DNA of 64,000 nucleotides from contig NZ_QPEQ01000001.1 of assembly GCF_009455625.1 (NCBI RefSeq), forward strand, positions 992,001 through 1,056,000, read 5' to 3'. The position numbers and the translations under genes were made by a program. Position 1 is the stretch's first letter, and every line of letters begins with the position of its first letter. Under the pieces are notes generated by a model that saw only the letters and a list, made by a program, of their open reading frames with translations, did no database searches and was not told the DNA's origin. The DNA comes from Paraburkholderia bonniea (GTDB lineage Bacteria > Pseudomonadota > Gammaproteobacteria > Burkholderiales > Burkholderiaceae). Shown one piece after another: positions 38,259 to 49,160 of this stretch.

Positions 38259-39358
38259 CTAGAGAGTTCCGGCTTCAAGGTGGGCAAGTCGGAACTCACC
38301 CGGAGTCAAATCGCCTAGCGAACTATGCGGTCTGAAGTCGTTGTAATCCTGTCGCCAGCCTTCGATCTTTTCTCGGGCATCGTCCAGTGACAGAAACCAA
38401 TGCACGTTCAGGCATTCATCCCGAAAACTGCCGTTAAATGACTCGATGAACGGATTGTCCGTGGGTTTGCCAGGACGGGAGAAGTCCAACGTTACGCCAT
38501 TTTCATACGCCCAGTGATCCAGCGCATGAGAAATAAATTCGCTCCCGTTATCGACCTGTATCCGTTTCGGGGCACCTCGCAGCGCTTTTAGATGTCCCAT
38601 CGTTGCCACCACATCGGCAGCCTTCAAGGCGTAATCGACGGTAATCGCCAAGCTCTCCCGGCTAAAGTTATCGACCACAGTTAAGGCCCGGATTTTCTGC
38701 CCGTTGAACAACTGATCGGCCACGAAATCCATGCTCCAGCACGCATTCACCGTAGAGATTTCGGGGCGCTCCATACGGTGTGCGGCAGCGACACGACGGC
38801 GAGGCCGCTTACGCCTCAGGTTCAGCCCCTCTTCACAGTAGATTCGGTAGGTTTTCTTGTGATTGATCAACCAGCCTTCGCGGCGCAGCAGAACGTGAAT
38901 GCGCTCTACGCCGTAACGTATCCGAGTTTCGGCAATCTCCCGGATGCGCCGGCGCTCGGCACGGTCATCACGTGGGCTCGGCACATAGAAGTACGTGGCC
39001 TGGCGTAGCTGCAATAGTGCTGTCGCACGCCGGATGCTCACCCGATACGCTTGAATCAAAAAATCAGCCAGCTCGCGCTTACGGGCTGGCTTCACAGCTT
39101 TTTTTGCACCACCTCCTGAAGCATTTGCTTGTCGAGGCTTAGGTCGGCCACCATGCGCTTGAGTCGGGCGTTCTCCTCTTCGAGTTGCTTTAGGCGCCGC
39201 AACTCCGAAACGCCGAGGCCGCCGTACTTCTTCTTCCAGTTGTAGAACGTGGCTTCGGAAATACCCATCTTCCGACACACTTCTGCCACCGGGGTACCCA
39301 GTTCGGCCTGCTTCAGCGCGAACGCGATCTGTTCTTCCGTGTACCTGGATTTCTTCAT
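38259..39358 (-). CDS. IS3-family transposase OrfAB (frameshifted)
   Basis: This is the catalytic transposase made by ribosomes that start at orfA and slip -1 at a run of seven A on the minus strand (39105-39099). The orfB part has the DDE catalytic core: WSMDFVADQLFNGQ (first Asp), IQVDNGSEFISHAL (second Asp) and NPFIESFNGSFRDECLN (Glu). The N-terminal part of orfB carries the IS407-type HTH_21-like region (IRYGVERIHVLLRREGW). The orfB frame runs without a stop from 38259 to 39362, so the element looks intact and possibly active. Confidence 0.9.
39092..39358 (-). CDS. IS3-family OrfA
   Basis: This 88-residue helix-turn-helix protein, KKSRYTEEQIAFALKQAELG and VCRKMGISEATFYNWKKKYGG, then a leucine-zipper-like helix (LEEENARLKRMVADLSLDKQML). 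It binds the element's ends and restrains or assists OrfAB. It ends soon after the A7 slip site. Confidence 0.92.
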   Translation of the reverse strand: MKKSRYTEEQIAFALKQAELGTPVAEVCRKMGISEATFYNWKKKYGGLGVSELRRLKQLEEENARLKRMVADLSLDKQMLQEVVQKKL

Positions 39359-39476
39359 GCAAACCTCCCGCCCGTCAGGGCTTCAAATTTGCCAGAAATC
39401 TCTACTTCTCGCCGCTACGGTTTTTCGGGGGGAGGTCACGTGAACAACAGGGTGCTGCTGAAGCTGGAACAGGTAG

Positions 39477-40907
<1,431 letters not shown>

Positions 40908-41100
40908 TGCCGGAGGCCTGCGCGGTTCCCGCTTGTTCTGCTTATGGCCGCTCTGGCCGCTCTGGCCGGTGCCGCTTAACTTTTGCTCTGCTGGGGCTTG
41001 GAAAGCGGTTTTAACTGTTCTATAATCGCCGCTTCGCCCAAGCAGTGACCCGCTTGAGCGAGTGGCAGAACAGCTGGTTTTGTTCTGTTACAGCAAAGCC

Positions 41101-41192
<92 letters not shown>

Positions 41193-41212
41193 CACACGGG
41201 CTTTCCAGCCTG

Positions 41213-41248
41213 AAAAGCCGCCCTGATTTAATCAGGGCGGCTTTTTTA
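41213..41248 (+). terminator. Terminator after tRNA-Ser(CGA)
   Basis: AAAAGCCGCCCTGATT pairs perfectly with AATCAGGGCGGCTTTT, then further T. It is a textbook intrinsic terminator 22 bases after the tRNA. Confidence 0.92.
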
Positions 41249-41727
41249 TTGGTGCGTCACGCCGCGGGCGTTCGAGCATTTTCTTTTGTTCCCGTGGTTC
41301 TTCCTGCGCTCTACGACCTGCGATAGACGGGCCACAGAATTGCATCGACTCCGGGTTTATACGACTTACTTTTCCCCCGAATTTTCCTGCTTTTATTTTT
41401 TGCGTGAGCGAGCATGGGCGGGGCTGGACGGGAAGGACGGTGTTCGAAATCCGTGGGTTTTTTGACGCGAGGGGCAGCAACTGACTGAGGCGTCTTTTTT
41501 ATGCGTGATGAATCAGCGGAACGGGGTGCTTTAGAGCAAAAGCTCGAATTTTCGGTGGTTCCGGTTGTGTGTCGCTCAGCCTTTGTGGGCAAGGGTGGGT
41601 GGATTTCAGGCAGAGTGAGAAAAAAGAGATTTGATGGCGCTGGCCGCCGTTCCCGAACTAATTTCTATGCATTGTCACTAAACTCCCGATCTCAATATTT
41701 TTGGCGGAAGCCGTTGCGGAGTACGTT
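41249..41727. other. Spacer upstream of the orphan gene
   Basis: About 480 bases of mixed composition, turning AT-rich towards the orphan gene. A short hairpin GACGC/GCGTC with six T lies at 41464-41500. A GGAG 6-7 bases before 41728 is the ribosome-binding site of the orphan gene. I searched by eye for a plant-inducible-promoter (TTCG-N16-TTCG) box and found only half-matches. Small ORFs here show no domain. Confidence 0.5.
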
Positions 41728-43557
41728 ATGGGAACAAGCATAGAAACGGCAGGAGTAAGCCCTAAGTGCGAGCCGCCCCAGTCCGGAAATTTTGTTCAAG
41801 ATAAGAATGGTGCTTCGCATATAGGCGAGAAGAAGGCACATCAAGTAAAGGGTTCGGAATATTCTGTTGCGCCAAAGCAGCCCATCGAGCAGCTAGGGGT
41901 GTCCCTCAAGGACAAGGATGTGACGCAAGGCGAGCCTGGTTCCATCTCTGCTAGAGCGGGTGGCAAAGAACGGATCACACTAGTCACCACGCGGGGTGGC
42001 CCTGATTCAGGGGAAACGCCAAAATCGTCGAAAATTGCGGGTGGTACCGCGAATAAAATTTCAACGCCTGATGGCGTGAGTGCTGTTGTTTCGCATTCTG
42101 TCTCTCTTGAAAAAAAGAAGGCAAATGATTTCATTGCTGGCGTTAATTATCGGAATAAATTTACCCTGGCCAAGCCTAGTAAACAAAATACACAGAATTA
42201 TATCGATTTAGTAAATAAAAATAATCTGGAATTCGTGGATAAAGAAAATAATATTTCTGACATTCCTGAGGTTTTGCTGAAAAAGACAAATGTTTCTTCT
42301 GAGAAAGCTTCTGAGAAAACTTCGGAGGCAATCGTCCCGGCAACGGTTGGGGCGGGCGATATGCTTACGAGTGTGGCTGAATTTAAAAAGAGCATTGAGG
42401 GTATTGCTGCGAAGGGCCGGGCTGTCGGTCAGGCCGCAGTTCTGGTTCAAAAAATAGATACTTTGGTAGAAGAGCTGGGTGCTGGAAATCAAAAAACGAT
42501 AGGTGGAAAAATACTTCATTTTTTTAGAGGAAAAAGAAAAAATGAAGCGCAAATTAGATTTGCTGATTTTGAAAAACAAGCGGGTGCCATTTTTGATGAG
42601 GCAAAAAAATATTTGAATGCAGAAAGTCCAGTTGCAAAGGCTAGCGGCATGCTGGCGAAAATTGACAAGATGGTGCTGGGTTTAAACTGGAGTAACTCGG
42701 ATGTTGAGCTTGCTGATTTGGAAAAAGAGGCGACGGCTATTTATAATGAAATACAACGGTGTTTTGATTTTATAAAATCGATAAAAGATGATTCTGTCGA
42801 TTCAATAGAAAAGCCTCGTGGAGTTTGGTCAACAATTATTGATCGGGCCGCCAATTTGCATAAAACAATCAATACGCAGGCTGGCGAAACTGAGTCAGTG
42901 ACTGAAACAAGAAAACGAGGAACTCTAATTAAGGTGGCCTACTGGGCTGGAACAGGGCTCCTCTCAGCGATATTAGGGGCTATTGGAGTTTCTATCCCAA
43001 TTTTGGGTGTTATTTTTGCCTTGACAGGGATTGTAACGATAACGATTTTCTACGCGGAAGGCGCTATTAAGAAAGAAAGGAATGCCTTGCTGGCGATGGG
43101 TAAGGGCGCAAAACGCACAAAAAGTATCGTAGTGAGTGCACGAAGTATGAAGCTGGACATAGATGCGGCTGAAAAAAAATCAGCGTTGAAGGCGCTTGAA
43201 CGGATGAGACAGCAGCTAAAGAGCAGAATTGAGGCGGAAAAAGTTACAAACCTACAGAATGGTCTCACACGCACGACGGAGACGACGTCCAACTTGTTAA
43301 ATACGTTGAACGAGCGTGGGATGATCCCGGGTTCACCTGTCCTAACCGCTATGAACGCATATAAGGAAGTAACGAAAGATAATACGCCGCCGATAAATTC
43401 GAATACCCGCGGAAGAGCAATGTCGACTCCTGAGAGCCCGAGGAATGCTGTGGATAGCGAGGGGAAGATTTCGGAGGTGCCAAACAGCCCTCAGTTTCTC
43501 TTGAATCATTCAGGGACTCGGGGCTTCAAAACTCCCACGCCGATCTCACTAAATTAA
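41728..43557 (+). CDS. Orphan AT-rich gene, effector- or translocator-like protein
   Basis: I do not recognise the family. The 609-residue protein has no signal peptide. Residues 1-180 are polar and Ser/Lys/Gly-rich, probably disordered. Residues 200-360 are helical, with two related segments (VLVQKIDTLVEELGAG then FADFEKQAGAIFDEAKKYLN; MLAKIDKMVLGLNWS then LADLEKEATAIYNEIQRCF) that look like an internal duplication. At about 402-448 lies a hydrophobic hairpin (GLLSAILGAIGVSIPILGVI, FALTGIVTITIFYA), then a coiled coil (EKKSALKALERMRQQLKSRI) and a disordered tail. This layout resembles type III effectors/translocators, but that is inference. Very low GC (14 of 60 at 42181-42240) shows foreign origin. 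ATG 41728 has GGAG upstream; a TTG at 41701 is possible. A terminator follows. Confidence 0.8.
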   Translation: MGTSIETAGVSPKCEPPQSGNFVQDKNGASHIGEKKAHQVKGSEYSVAPKQPIEQLGVSLKDKDVTQGEPGSISARAGGKERITLVTTRGGPDSGETPKSSKIAGGTANKISTPDGVSAVVSHSVSLEKKKANDFIAGVNYRNKFTLAKPSKQNTQNYIDLVNKNNLEFVDKENNISDIPEVLLKKTNVSSEKASEKTSEAIVPATVGAGDMLTSVAEFKKSIEGIAAKGRAVGQAAVLVQKIDTLVEELGAGNQKTIGGKILHFFRGKRKNEAQIRFADFEKQAGAIFDEAKKYLNAESPVAKASGMLAKIDKMVLGLNWSNSDVELADLEKEATAIYNEIQRCFDFIKSIKDDSVDSIEKPRGVWSTIIDRAANLHKTINTQAGETESVTETRKRGTLIKVAYWAGTGLLSAILGAIGVSIPILGVIFALTGIVTITIFYAEGAIKKERNALLAMGKGAKRTKSIVVSARSMKLDIDAAEKKSALKALERMRQQLKSRIEAEKVTNLQNGLTRTTETTSNLLNTLNERGMIPGSPVLTAMNAYKEVTKDNTPPINSNTRGRAMSTPESPRNAVDSEGKISEVPNSPQFLLNHSGTRGFKTPTPISLN

Positions 43558-43569
43558 ACCCCTCCGATA

Positions 43570-43597
43570 CCCGATGACCACCAGTCATCGGGCTTTT
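43570..43597 (+). terminator. Terminator of the orphan gene
   Basis: CCCGATGA pairs with TCATCGGG around CCACCAG, followed by CTTTT, 13 bases after the stop at 43557. Confidence 0.8.
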
Positions 43598-43923
43598 CAG
43601 CACTGAAAAGCACCCTTGTCAGGGAGGCGGCCGCAGATTCAATTAAAAGCGATATGCGCGGCTTCTCCCTCGGCAAGCCATTGCCACATACGTCACACCA
43701 GGCCAAGGCAAAACTCGCATTGGGCGCGTTTGGCCAAGGCGCGAAGCGGCTGCCGATTGTCCTTAACCTCACAGGGCCGCTAGTTAGTTAGTCCGTTAGC
43801 CAGAACCCGCTAATAACTAGCCAGCGCGCCATGCTCACAACCACAGTGCGAGCCCGCCTGTTCAGCCCATCTGTACAATGGCCCGGCTTCCACTTTGCGC
43901 GACTGTCCGCCTCCCGAATACCC
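43598..43923. other. Spacer between the orphan gene and map
   Basis: This is 326 bases returning to host GC. A reverse-strand ORF of 72 codons (43772-43554) has no recognisable domain. The map promoter probably lies near 43870 (TGTACAAT). Confidence 0.4.
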
Positions 43924-44709
43924 ATGGCCATTTCGATTAAAACCCCTGACGATATTTCCCAGCTCCGCATCGCGGGCCGCCTCGCTGCTGAGGTTTTGGC
44001 AATGATTGGCGAGCACGTCAAGGCGGGTGTATCGACCGATTATCTGGATGCGTTATGCAACGATTACATCGTCAATACGCTGAAAGTGATTCCGGCTAAC
44101 GTGGGCTATCTAGGCTTTCCAAAAACGGTTTGCACCTCGGTGAATCAGGTGGTGTGTCATGGCATTCCCGTTCGCACCGAAGTGCTGAGAGACGGCGATA
44201 TCGTCAATATCGACGTGGCGATTATCAAGGATGGCTATTTTGGCGACACTAGCCGGATGTACTGCGTCGGTGAGCCCAGCACGGTCGCGCGGCAATTGAT
44301 CGACACCACCTACGAGGCCATGCTGGCCGGTATCCGTCAGATCCGGCCCGGTGCGACGCTGGGCGACGTGGGCTATGCAATTCAGAAAGTGGCGCAGCGG
44401 GACGGGTTTTCCATCGTGCGTGACTATTGCGGCCACGGCATTGGCAAGGTCTATCACGAGGAGCCCCAAGTGCTGCATTACGGCCAGCCGGGGCAGGGCA
44501 TCAAGCTGAAGCCGGGCATGGTGTTCACCATCGAACCCATGGTCAACGCCGGGCGGGCGGCCACTAGCGTGTTGCGCGACGGCTGGACCGTCGTGACCAA
44601 AGACCGGTCGCTCTCCGCGCAGTGGGAGCATATGCTCGCGGTGACCGAAGAGGGTTTCGAATTACTCACGCCCTGGCCGGATGGCACCGGCCGTTACGAA
44701 GCCCCTTGA
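43924..44709 (+). CDS. map: Methionine aminopeptidase, type I
   Basis: Map removes the initiator Met from nascent proteins. The 261-residue metalloenzyme has the five metal ligands in their contexts: NIDVAIIKDGYFGDTSRM (two Asp), CGHGIGKVYHEEP (His), FTIEPMVN (Glu) and WEHMLAVTEEG (Glu). The ATG at 43924 (MAISIKTPDDISQLRIAGRL) is the family start; an open 31-codon extension is not conserved. Confidence 0.97.
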   Translation: MAISIKTPDDISQLRIAGRLAAEVLAMIGEHVKAGVSTDYLDALCNDYIVNTLKVIPANVGYLGFPKTVCTSVNQVVCHGIPVRTEVLRDGDIVNIDVAIIKDGYFGDTSRMYCVGEPSTVARQLIDTTYEAMLAGIRQIRPGATLGDVGYAIQKVAQRDGFSIVRDYCGHGIGKVYHEEPQVLHYGQPGQGIKLKPGMVFTIEPMVNAGRAATSVLRDGWTVVTKDRSLSAQWEHMLAVTEEGFELLTPWPDGTGRYEAP

Positions 44710-44855
44710 GGGTGGAACGGGTAGGGAAGATAGGGAGGGTGGCGAGGCTAGCCACAATAGCCACAACGCGCGCGGTTCGCGCAGAAATAACGGTTTGACT
44801 CGGACTACGGTTCAGTTAAAGCTACGACTTGCTGTTTCAACGGGTTTTCGTCTGC

Positions 44856-45416
44856 ATGAGTTTTTCACTGACTGTTCGCCGCATTGCTGCCAATCAGGGC
44901 GAAGTGTTCCATCAGCTACGCACCACGGCGTTACGCGAAGCGCCCTACGCATTCGACCAAACTCTTGAGGACGCGCTGGCGGTCGATGCCGCTACGTTTG
45001 AACTCACGGCTGCGCGCCGGGCGGTTTCCGCTGCTGCCACAACTTTCATCCTCTATACCGAAGGCCATCCGGCCGGACTGATCGATGCCTCCTTCGATGC
45101 AGCGCTGGTGTGGCGCGGGCTGGTCAGCGAGCTTTGGGTCGCACCGGCCGTGCGTCATCTGCGCGGCGGCGAATTGCTGGTGAATACCGCCAGCGACTGG
45201 CTCATCGCTCGCGGCGCAACGGATATCTACGCATGGGTGGCTGACGCGAACCGCAATGCCCGTCATTTTTACGAGCATCTCGGCTTTATTCCCGCAGGCG
45301 AGCAAGCCCGCATGGGACGCGAGGAAAACCAGTGGGCCACATTACTGGTGCGTCCGGTGCCGCTTGATCCGGTCACCTCACCGGCATCCCCGCCGGTGCC
45401 TTCTTCCAGTACCTGA
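44856..45416 (+). CDS. GNAT family N-acetyltransferase
   Basis: This 186-residue acetyl-CoA-dependent transferase of the GNAT fold has a central strand LVSELWVAPAVRHLRGGELLVNTASDWL, which includes the acetyl-CoA loop (R-HLRGG-ELL), then IYAWVADANRNARHFYEHLGF, the typical motif B with the NxxARxFYExLGF pattern. Substrate unknown. ATG 44856 gives MSFSLTVRRIAANQ. It lies between map and minC on the same strand but with gaps over 120 bases, so probably is transcribed alone. Confidence 0.88.
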   Translation: MSFSLTVRRIAANQGEVFHQLRTTALREAPYAFDQTLEDALAVDAATFELTAARRAVSAAATTFILYTEGHPAGLIDASFDAALVWRGLVSELWVAPAVRHLRGGELLVNTASDWLIARGATDIYAWVADANRNARHFYEHLGFIPAGEQARMGREENQWATLLVRPVPLDPVTSPASPPVPSSST

Positions 45417-45543
45417 TCGCGCCCTGCCAGGCAGGTCTTGCCGGCTTGCTGGCTGAGGTTCGCACGGTGGCCGTCTTGTCTTGTAAAAAAGCTGGCCGCC
45501 TGCCAGGACGTCTGTAAAATACGCAAAATTTTTCGTCGAACCT

Positions 45544-46350
45544 ATGTCGCCCAAGAAATCCCCCTTTTTCGAATTGCGCAGCGGCTCGGTCGATACGCTG
45601 ATGTTCGTGATTAAAACCACTGATCTCGATGCCTTGCGTGCTGAGTTGACCCGGCGCTTCGAGGCGACCCCCGAATTTTTCTCGAATGATGCTGTTGCGA
45701 TTGATGTGCGGCGGCTCGCACCTGGCGAGCGCGTGCCGCTCGTGCAGATCAAGCAGTTGCTTGACAGTGTGCGCATGCGCCCGGTGGGCGTGGTGGCGCA
45801 AGCGGCGCAGCATGACTGGGTAAGCTCCGCAGGTTTACCGCTGCTTGAAGCTCACGAACGGCGTGGCGCGAACGCGAGGCCCGCAGGAGAGGCTGATGAG
45901 CCTGATGAGGCGAGCCCCCTTGCGGTGGCGGCTTCAAGTGCTCCCGGCGCTCCCGCTCCCACCCCTGCCGCAGAGGAGCCTGCTGAGGCAGGCAGGGCCC
46001 GCAGCCAGACCGTTGCACCGGTGACGGTGATCGACAAGCCGCTGCGTTCAGGCCAGCGGATTTACGCGAAGGGCGATCTGGTGGTGCTGGGCATGGTCAG
46101 CGCGGGTGCCGAAGTGATCGCGGAAGGCAACATTCATATTTACGCGCCGTTGCGTGGGCGGGCGCTGGCAGGTGTGCAGGGCAATCATGCCGCGCGTATT
46201 TTTTGCACCTGCCTCGAACCCGAATTGATTTCGATCGCGGGTATTTATCGCACTACCGAAACCCCGCTGCCGGCGAACATGCAAGGACAGGCAGTACAAA
46301 TCTGGCTGGATCAGGAAAAACTGGTGATGGAGCCGCTGCGGCTCACCTGA
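45544..46350 (+). CDS. minC: Septum site-determining protein MinC
   Basis: MinC inhibits FtsZ polymerisation away from midcell, recruited to the membrane by MinD. The 268-residue protein has the N-terminal FtsZ-binding domain ([21 protein letters not shown]), a Pro/Ala-rich linker at about 120-160, and the C-terminal beta-helix [43 protein letters not shown] with the MinD-binding RAGxxG-type region. First gene of minCDE; a TAAAAT lies about 30 bases upstream of the ATG. Confidence 0.97.
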   Translation: MSPKKSPFFELRSGSVDTLMFVIKTTDLDALRAELTRRFEATPEFFSNDAVAIDVRRLAPGERVPLVQIKQLLDSVRMRPVGVVAQAAQHDWVSSAGLPLLEAHERRGANARPAGEADEPDEASPLAVAASSAPGAPAPTPAAEEPAEAGRARSQTVAPVTVIDKPLRSGQRIYAKGDLVVLGMVSAGAEVIAEGNIHIYAPLRGRALAGVQGNHAARIFCTCLEPELISIAGIYRTTETPLPANMQGQAVQIWLDQEKLVMEPLRLT

Positions 46351-46405
46351 TGCGCCACGGCGGCTGAATTTAATACATGAATTTGACGAATACAGGGTAA
46401 GGGTA

Positions 46406-47221
46406 ATGGCAAAAATCATTGTGGTGACATCGGGCAAGGGTGGCGTAGGCAAGACGACGACCAGCGCGAGTTTTGCATCGGCGCTGGCGTTGCGTGGCGC
46501 GAAGACAGCGGTAATTGATTTCGACGTCGGCTTGCGCAATCTCGATCTCATCATGGGCTGCGAGCGCCGCGTGGTGTACGACCTGATTAACGTGATTCAG
46601 GGCGAAGCCAATCTGAACCAGGCGCTGATCAAAGACAAAAAATGCGACAACCTGTTCATCCTGCCCGCCTCGCAAACCCGCGACAAAGATGCGCTGACGC
46701 TTGATGGCGTCGAGAAGGTTATCAACGATCTGATTGCGCTGGATTTCGAATACATCGTGTGTGATTCGCCAGCCGGGATTGAATCAGGCGCATTGCTGGC
46801 GATGCATTTCGCTGACGAAGCCCTGATCGTGACTAACCCGGAAGTGTCGTCGGTGCGCGATTCGGACCGCATTCTGGGCATGCTGTCGTCGAAGACCAAA
46901 CGGGCGATCGAAGGCCGTGAGCCAGTCAAGGAGCATTTGCTGATTACCCGCTACAACCCGAAGCGAGTGAACGAAGGCGAGATGCTTTCGCTGACTGATA
47001 TTCAGGAGATTCTGCGGATCGACCTGATCGGCGTGGTGCCCGAATCCGAAGCGGTGCTGCATGCATCGAACCAGGGTCTGCCCGCCGTGCACCTTGATGG
47101 CACGGATGTCGCTGAAGCCTATAAAGACGTGGTGGCCCGTTTCCTTGGCGAGCAAAAATCGCTTCGCTTTACCGATTACCAGAAGCCTGGCCTGTTGCAG
47201 CGCCTCTTCGGCACCAAGTAA
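46406..47221 (+). CDS. minD: Septum site-determining ATPase MinD
   Basis: MinD is a ParA-type ATPase that binds the inner membrane in its ATP form and oscillates with MinE. The 271-residue protein has the deviant Walker [28 protein letters not shown] and DSPAGIE, and the C-terminal amphipathic membrane helix region ([12 protein letters not shown]). It starts 55 bases after minC and 14 before minE. Confidence 0.98.
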   Translation: MAKIIVVTSGKGGVGKTTTSASFASALALRGAKTAVIDFDVGLRNLDLIMGCERRVVYDLINVIQGEANLNQALIKDKKCDNLFILPASQTRDKDALTLDGVEKVINDLIALDFEYIVCDSPAGIESGALLAMHFADEALIVTNPEVSSVRDSDRILGMLSSKTKRAIEGREPVKEHLLITRYNPKRVNEGEMLSLTDIQEILRIDLIGVVPESEAVLHASNQGLPAVHLDGTDVAEAYKDVVARFLGEQKSLRFTDYQKPGLLQRLFGTK

Positions 47222-47235
47222 GGAGCGCGCACGTT

Positions 47236-47490
47236 ATGTCGATTCTTTCGTTTTTGCTGGGCGAGAAGAAAAAATCTGCGTCGGTGGCGAAGGAGCGTTT
47301 GCAGCTAATCATCGCCCATGAGCGAGTTGGCGGCCGCGCGCCAGCCGATTATCTGCCCGCGTTGCAACGTGAGCTCGTCGCGGTTATTTCGAAGTACGTC
47401 AAGATTTCCGACGACGATATTCGTGTGAGTCTTGAGCGTCAGGACAATCTCGAAGTGCTTGAAGTCAAGATCGAGATTCCGCAAACCTGA
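47236..47490 (+). CDS. minE: Cell division topological specificity factor MinE
   Basis: MinE stimulates MinD ATPase and sets the midcell position. The 84-residue protein has the N-terminal [24 protein letters not shown], which is the membrane-targeting and MinD-binding segment, and the dimerisation domain with [17 protein letters not shown]. Last gene of minCDE. Confidence 0.97.
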   Translation: MSILSFLLGEKKKSASVAKERLQLIIAHERVGGRAPADYLPALQRELVAVISKYVKISDDDIRVSLERQDNLEVLEVKIEIPQT

Positions 47491-47542
47491 GTGGAGTTGT
47501 CAGTCGCTCAGTAGCGGGTAACCAGTAACCAGCGGTAAGCAA

Positions 47543-49015
47543 TTAGCGCCCGTCGTGCGGTGGCTTGAATGAGCTGTCGCGTGGCGGGCGCTTTGTTTCG
47601 TCTTCTTTTTCTTTTTGCTTTTGCGGGCCGGTATCAGTGGCGTGGCCATCGCTATCGGCTGGGTTTTCATCCTTGCGCGGCGCGGCCACAGCGGGTGGCA
47701 GTACGCCCGCCACTGGCTGCGGCAGATAACGCAGTGCCAGCGCTTCATACAACGGTGGCGCGAACAGCCGTGACACACGGCTGGCGATGAGCGCCGTGGC
47801 CATCAGCGAGATCACCAGCGCATGACCGTTAATCATTTCCATCACGATGACAAATGAGGTGATCGGCGATTGCGTCACGGCGGCCAGGTAACCCACCATC
47901 GCCAGCGCGATTAGCATTTGCAGCTGCATGCCGTCGAATACCTGATGCAGCAAGTTGCCAAAGCCCGCGCCAATCGACAGCGACGGCGCAAAAATGCCCC
48001 CTGGAATACCGGGCAGGTATGAACCGACCATCGAGATCATTTTTAGAAATGGATAGAACAGCGACAGGTTTTCGCTGCCGTTGAGCAAGCCACGTGCTTC
48101 GGCGTAGCCACTGCCAAACGTGGTGCCCCCTGAGACTAGACCGGTGACGGCGATCACCAGGCCGCAGAGCACGGCGAAGGCCACTGGCCGCTCGGCATGC
48201 AGCGCCCGCAAGGGAGCAGGAATCCAGCGCGAGGTATTCAGCAGCAGCCAGCCGAACAGCCCGCCCGCGATCCCCGTGACGACTGCCGTTAGCAGCACCG
48301 CCAGCGCCAGCAGCCGGGGAAAATGCGCGCCGATTTCGATGGTGCCGAAGTAGGTGTAATTGCCGTTGAGCCCTAGCGCGATGACCCCGGCGATGATGAT
48401 CGCGGTAATCAATACGCCACTGGTGCGGGCTTCGAAGCTGCGGGTGAGTTCTTCGATGGCGAACACGATGCCCGCCAACGGTGTATTGAAGGCGGCCGAG
48501 AGTCCAGCGGCTGCACCGGCCAGCACGAGCTGACGCTCGATCAATGTATTTGAACGCGGATACAGCCGGCGCAAATTGAACATCAGCGCCGCGCCAATTT
48601 GTACCGTGGGGCCTTCGCGGCCAATCGTAAAGCCGCCGAGGATGGCGAGAAACGACACCAGCACCTTGCCGAGCAAGACGCGCCAGCTCAGCAGACGCGA
48701 GCCGGATTCACGGGTATTGGCATGCAGCGTGGCGATGACTTGCGGAATGCCGCTGCCTTCTGCTCCGCGAAAAAACCTGCGAGTGAGCCACACCGAAAGC
48801 GCGGCGATAGCTGGCGTTAGCAGGAGGGGCAGCCAGATATGACGCTGCTGCAGCGTGCGGAACGCGTCGTAACCCCAGTCGATGAGCTTCGCGTAGAGCA
48901 CCGCGCTCAGGCCAACGACGATGGCACCCAGCCAGAACACCCCGTACTGACGCCACAGACGCCGGGCGCGCCGGACTAGAAGAGGGAGAGAAAAACGCAG
49001 CACAACGCGGGACAT
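47543..49015 (-). CDS. ClC-type chloride channel/transporter
   Basis: This 490-residue membrane protein of the ClC family has the three anion-selectivity stretches: RGAEGSGIPQV (GSGIP), FTIGREGPTVQIGA (G-R-E-G-P, containing the gating Glu) and GIPGGIFAPSLSIGAGFG (GxFxP). About 12-14 hydrophobic helices, then a hydrophilic C-tail of 60 residues rich in Lys/Asp. Members exchange chloride for protons or act as fluoride or chloride channels; this one may aid acid resistance. The ATG at 49015 (MSRVVLRFSLP) is preferred to one eight codons earlier. Converges with minE. Confidence 0.93.
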   Translation of the reverse strand: MSRVVLRFSLPLLVRRARRLWRQYGVFWLGAIVVGLSAVLYAKLIDWGYDAFRTLQQRHIWLPLLLTPAIAALSVWLTRRFFRGAEGSGIPQVIATLHANTRESGSRLLSWRVLLGKVLVSFLAILGGFTIGREGPTVQIGAALMFNLRRLYPRSNTLIERQLVLAGAAAGLSAAFNTPLAGIVFAIEELTRSFEARTSGVLITAIIIAGVIALGLNGNYTYFGTIEIGAHFPRLLALAVLLTAVVTGIAGGLFGWLLLNTSRWIPAPLRALHAERPVAFAVLCGLVIAVTGLVSGGTTFGSGYAEARGLLNGSENLSLFYPFLKMISMVGSYLPGIPGGIFAPSLSIGAGFGNLLHQVFDGMQLQMLIALAMVGYLAAVTQSPITSFVIVMEMINGHALVISLMATALIASRVSRLFAPPLYEALALRYLPQPVAGVLPPAVAAPRKDENPADSDGHATDTGPQKQKEKEDETKRPPRDSSFKPPHDGR

Positions 49016-49160
49016 GGCGCACCGGCGAAAGCAAAGCACGGATTATAGGGCTACCAGCCCGCGCAGCGGCGAGGGCCGTTGGCTGACATGGAGTCGGCTA
49101 GAATCTGCCCCGGCCATATTTGGCCATTAATCGAGTTATTAACCAATCCACAGGTAAGAC

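Larger units (their letters stand above)
38227..39438 (-). mobile_element. IS3-family element, IS407 group
   Basis: This is a 1.2-kb element with inverted ends: TGACCTCCCCCCG at 38227 on the plus strand and the same on the minus strand from 39438 inward, both followed by an AACCG-type stretch. It carries orfA and orfB joined by a programmed -1 shift. Size and ends suit the IS407 group, common in Burkholderia. The flanking bases (GGAC left, CGTG right) are not a target duplication, so one side may have been altered since insertion. Confidence 0.92.

Noticed and set aside
41249..41727. Plant-inducible-promoter (hrpII) box before the orphan gene
   Set aside because: Only single TTCG halves occur; none has a second TTCG at the right distance.
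41501..41743. 80-codon ORF upstream of the orphan gene
   Set aside because: Overlaps the orphan gene's start in another frame, no ribosome-binding site, no domain.
43554..43772. 72-codon reverse ORF after the orphan gene
   Set aside because: Covers the terminator of the orphan gene and shows no domain.
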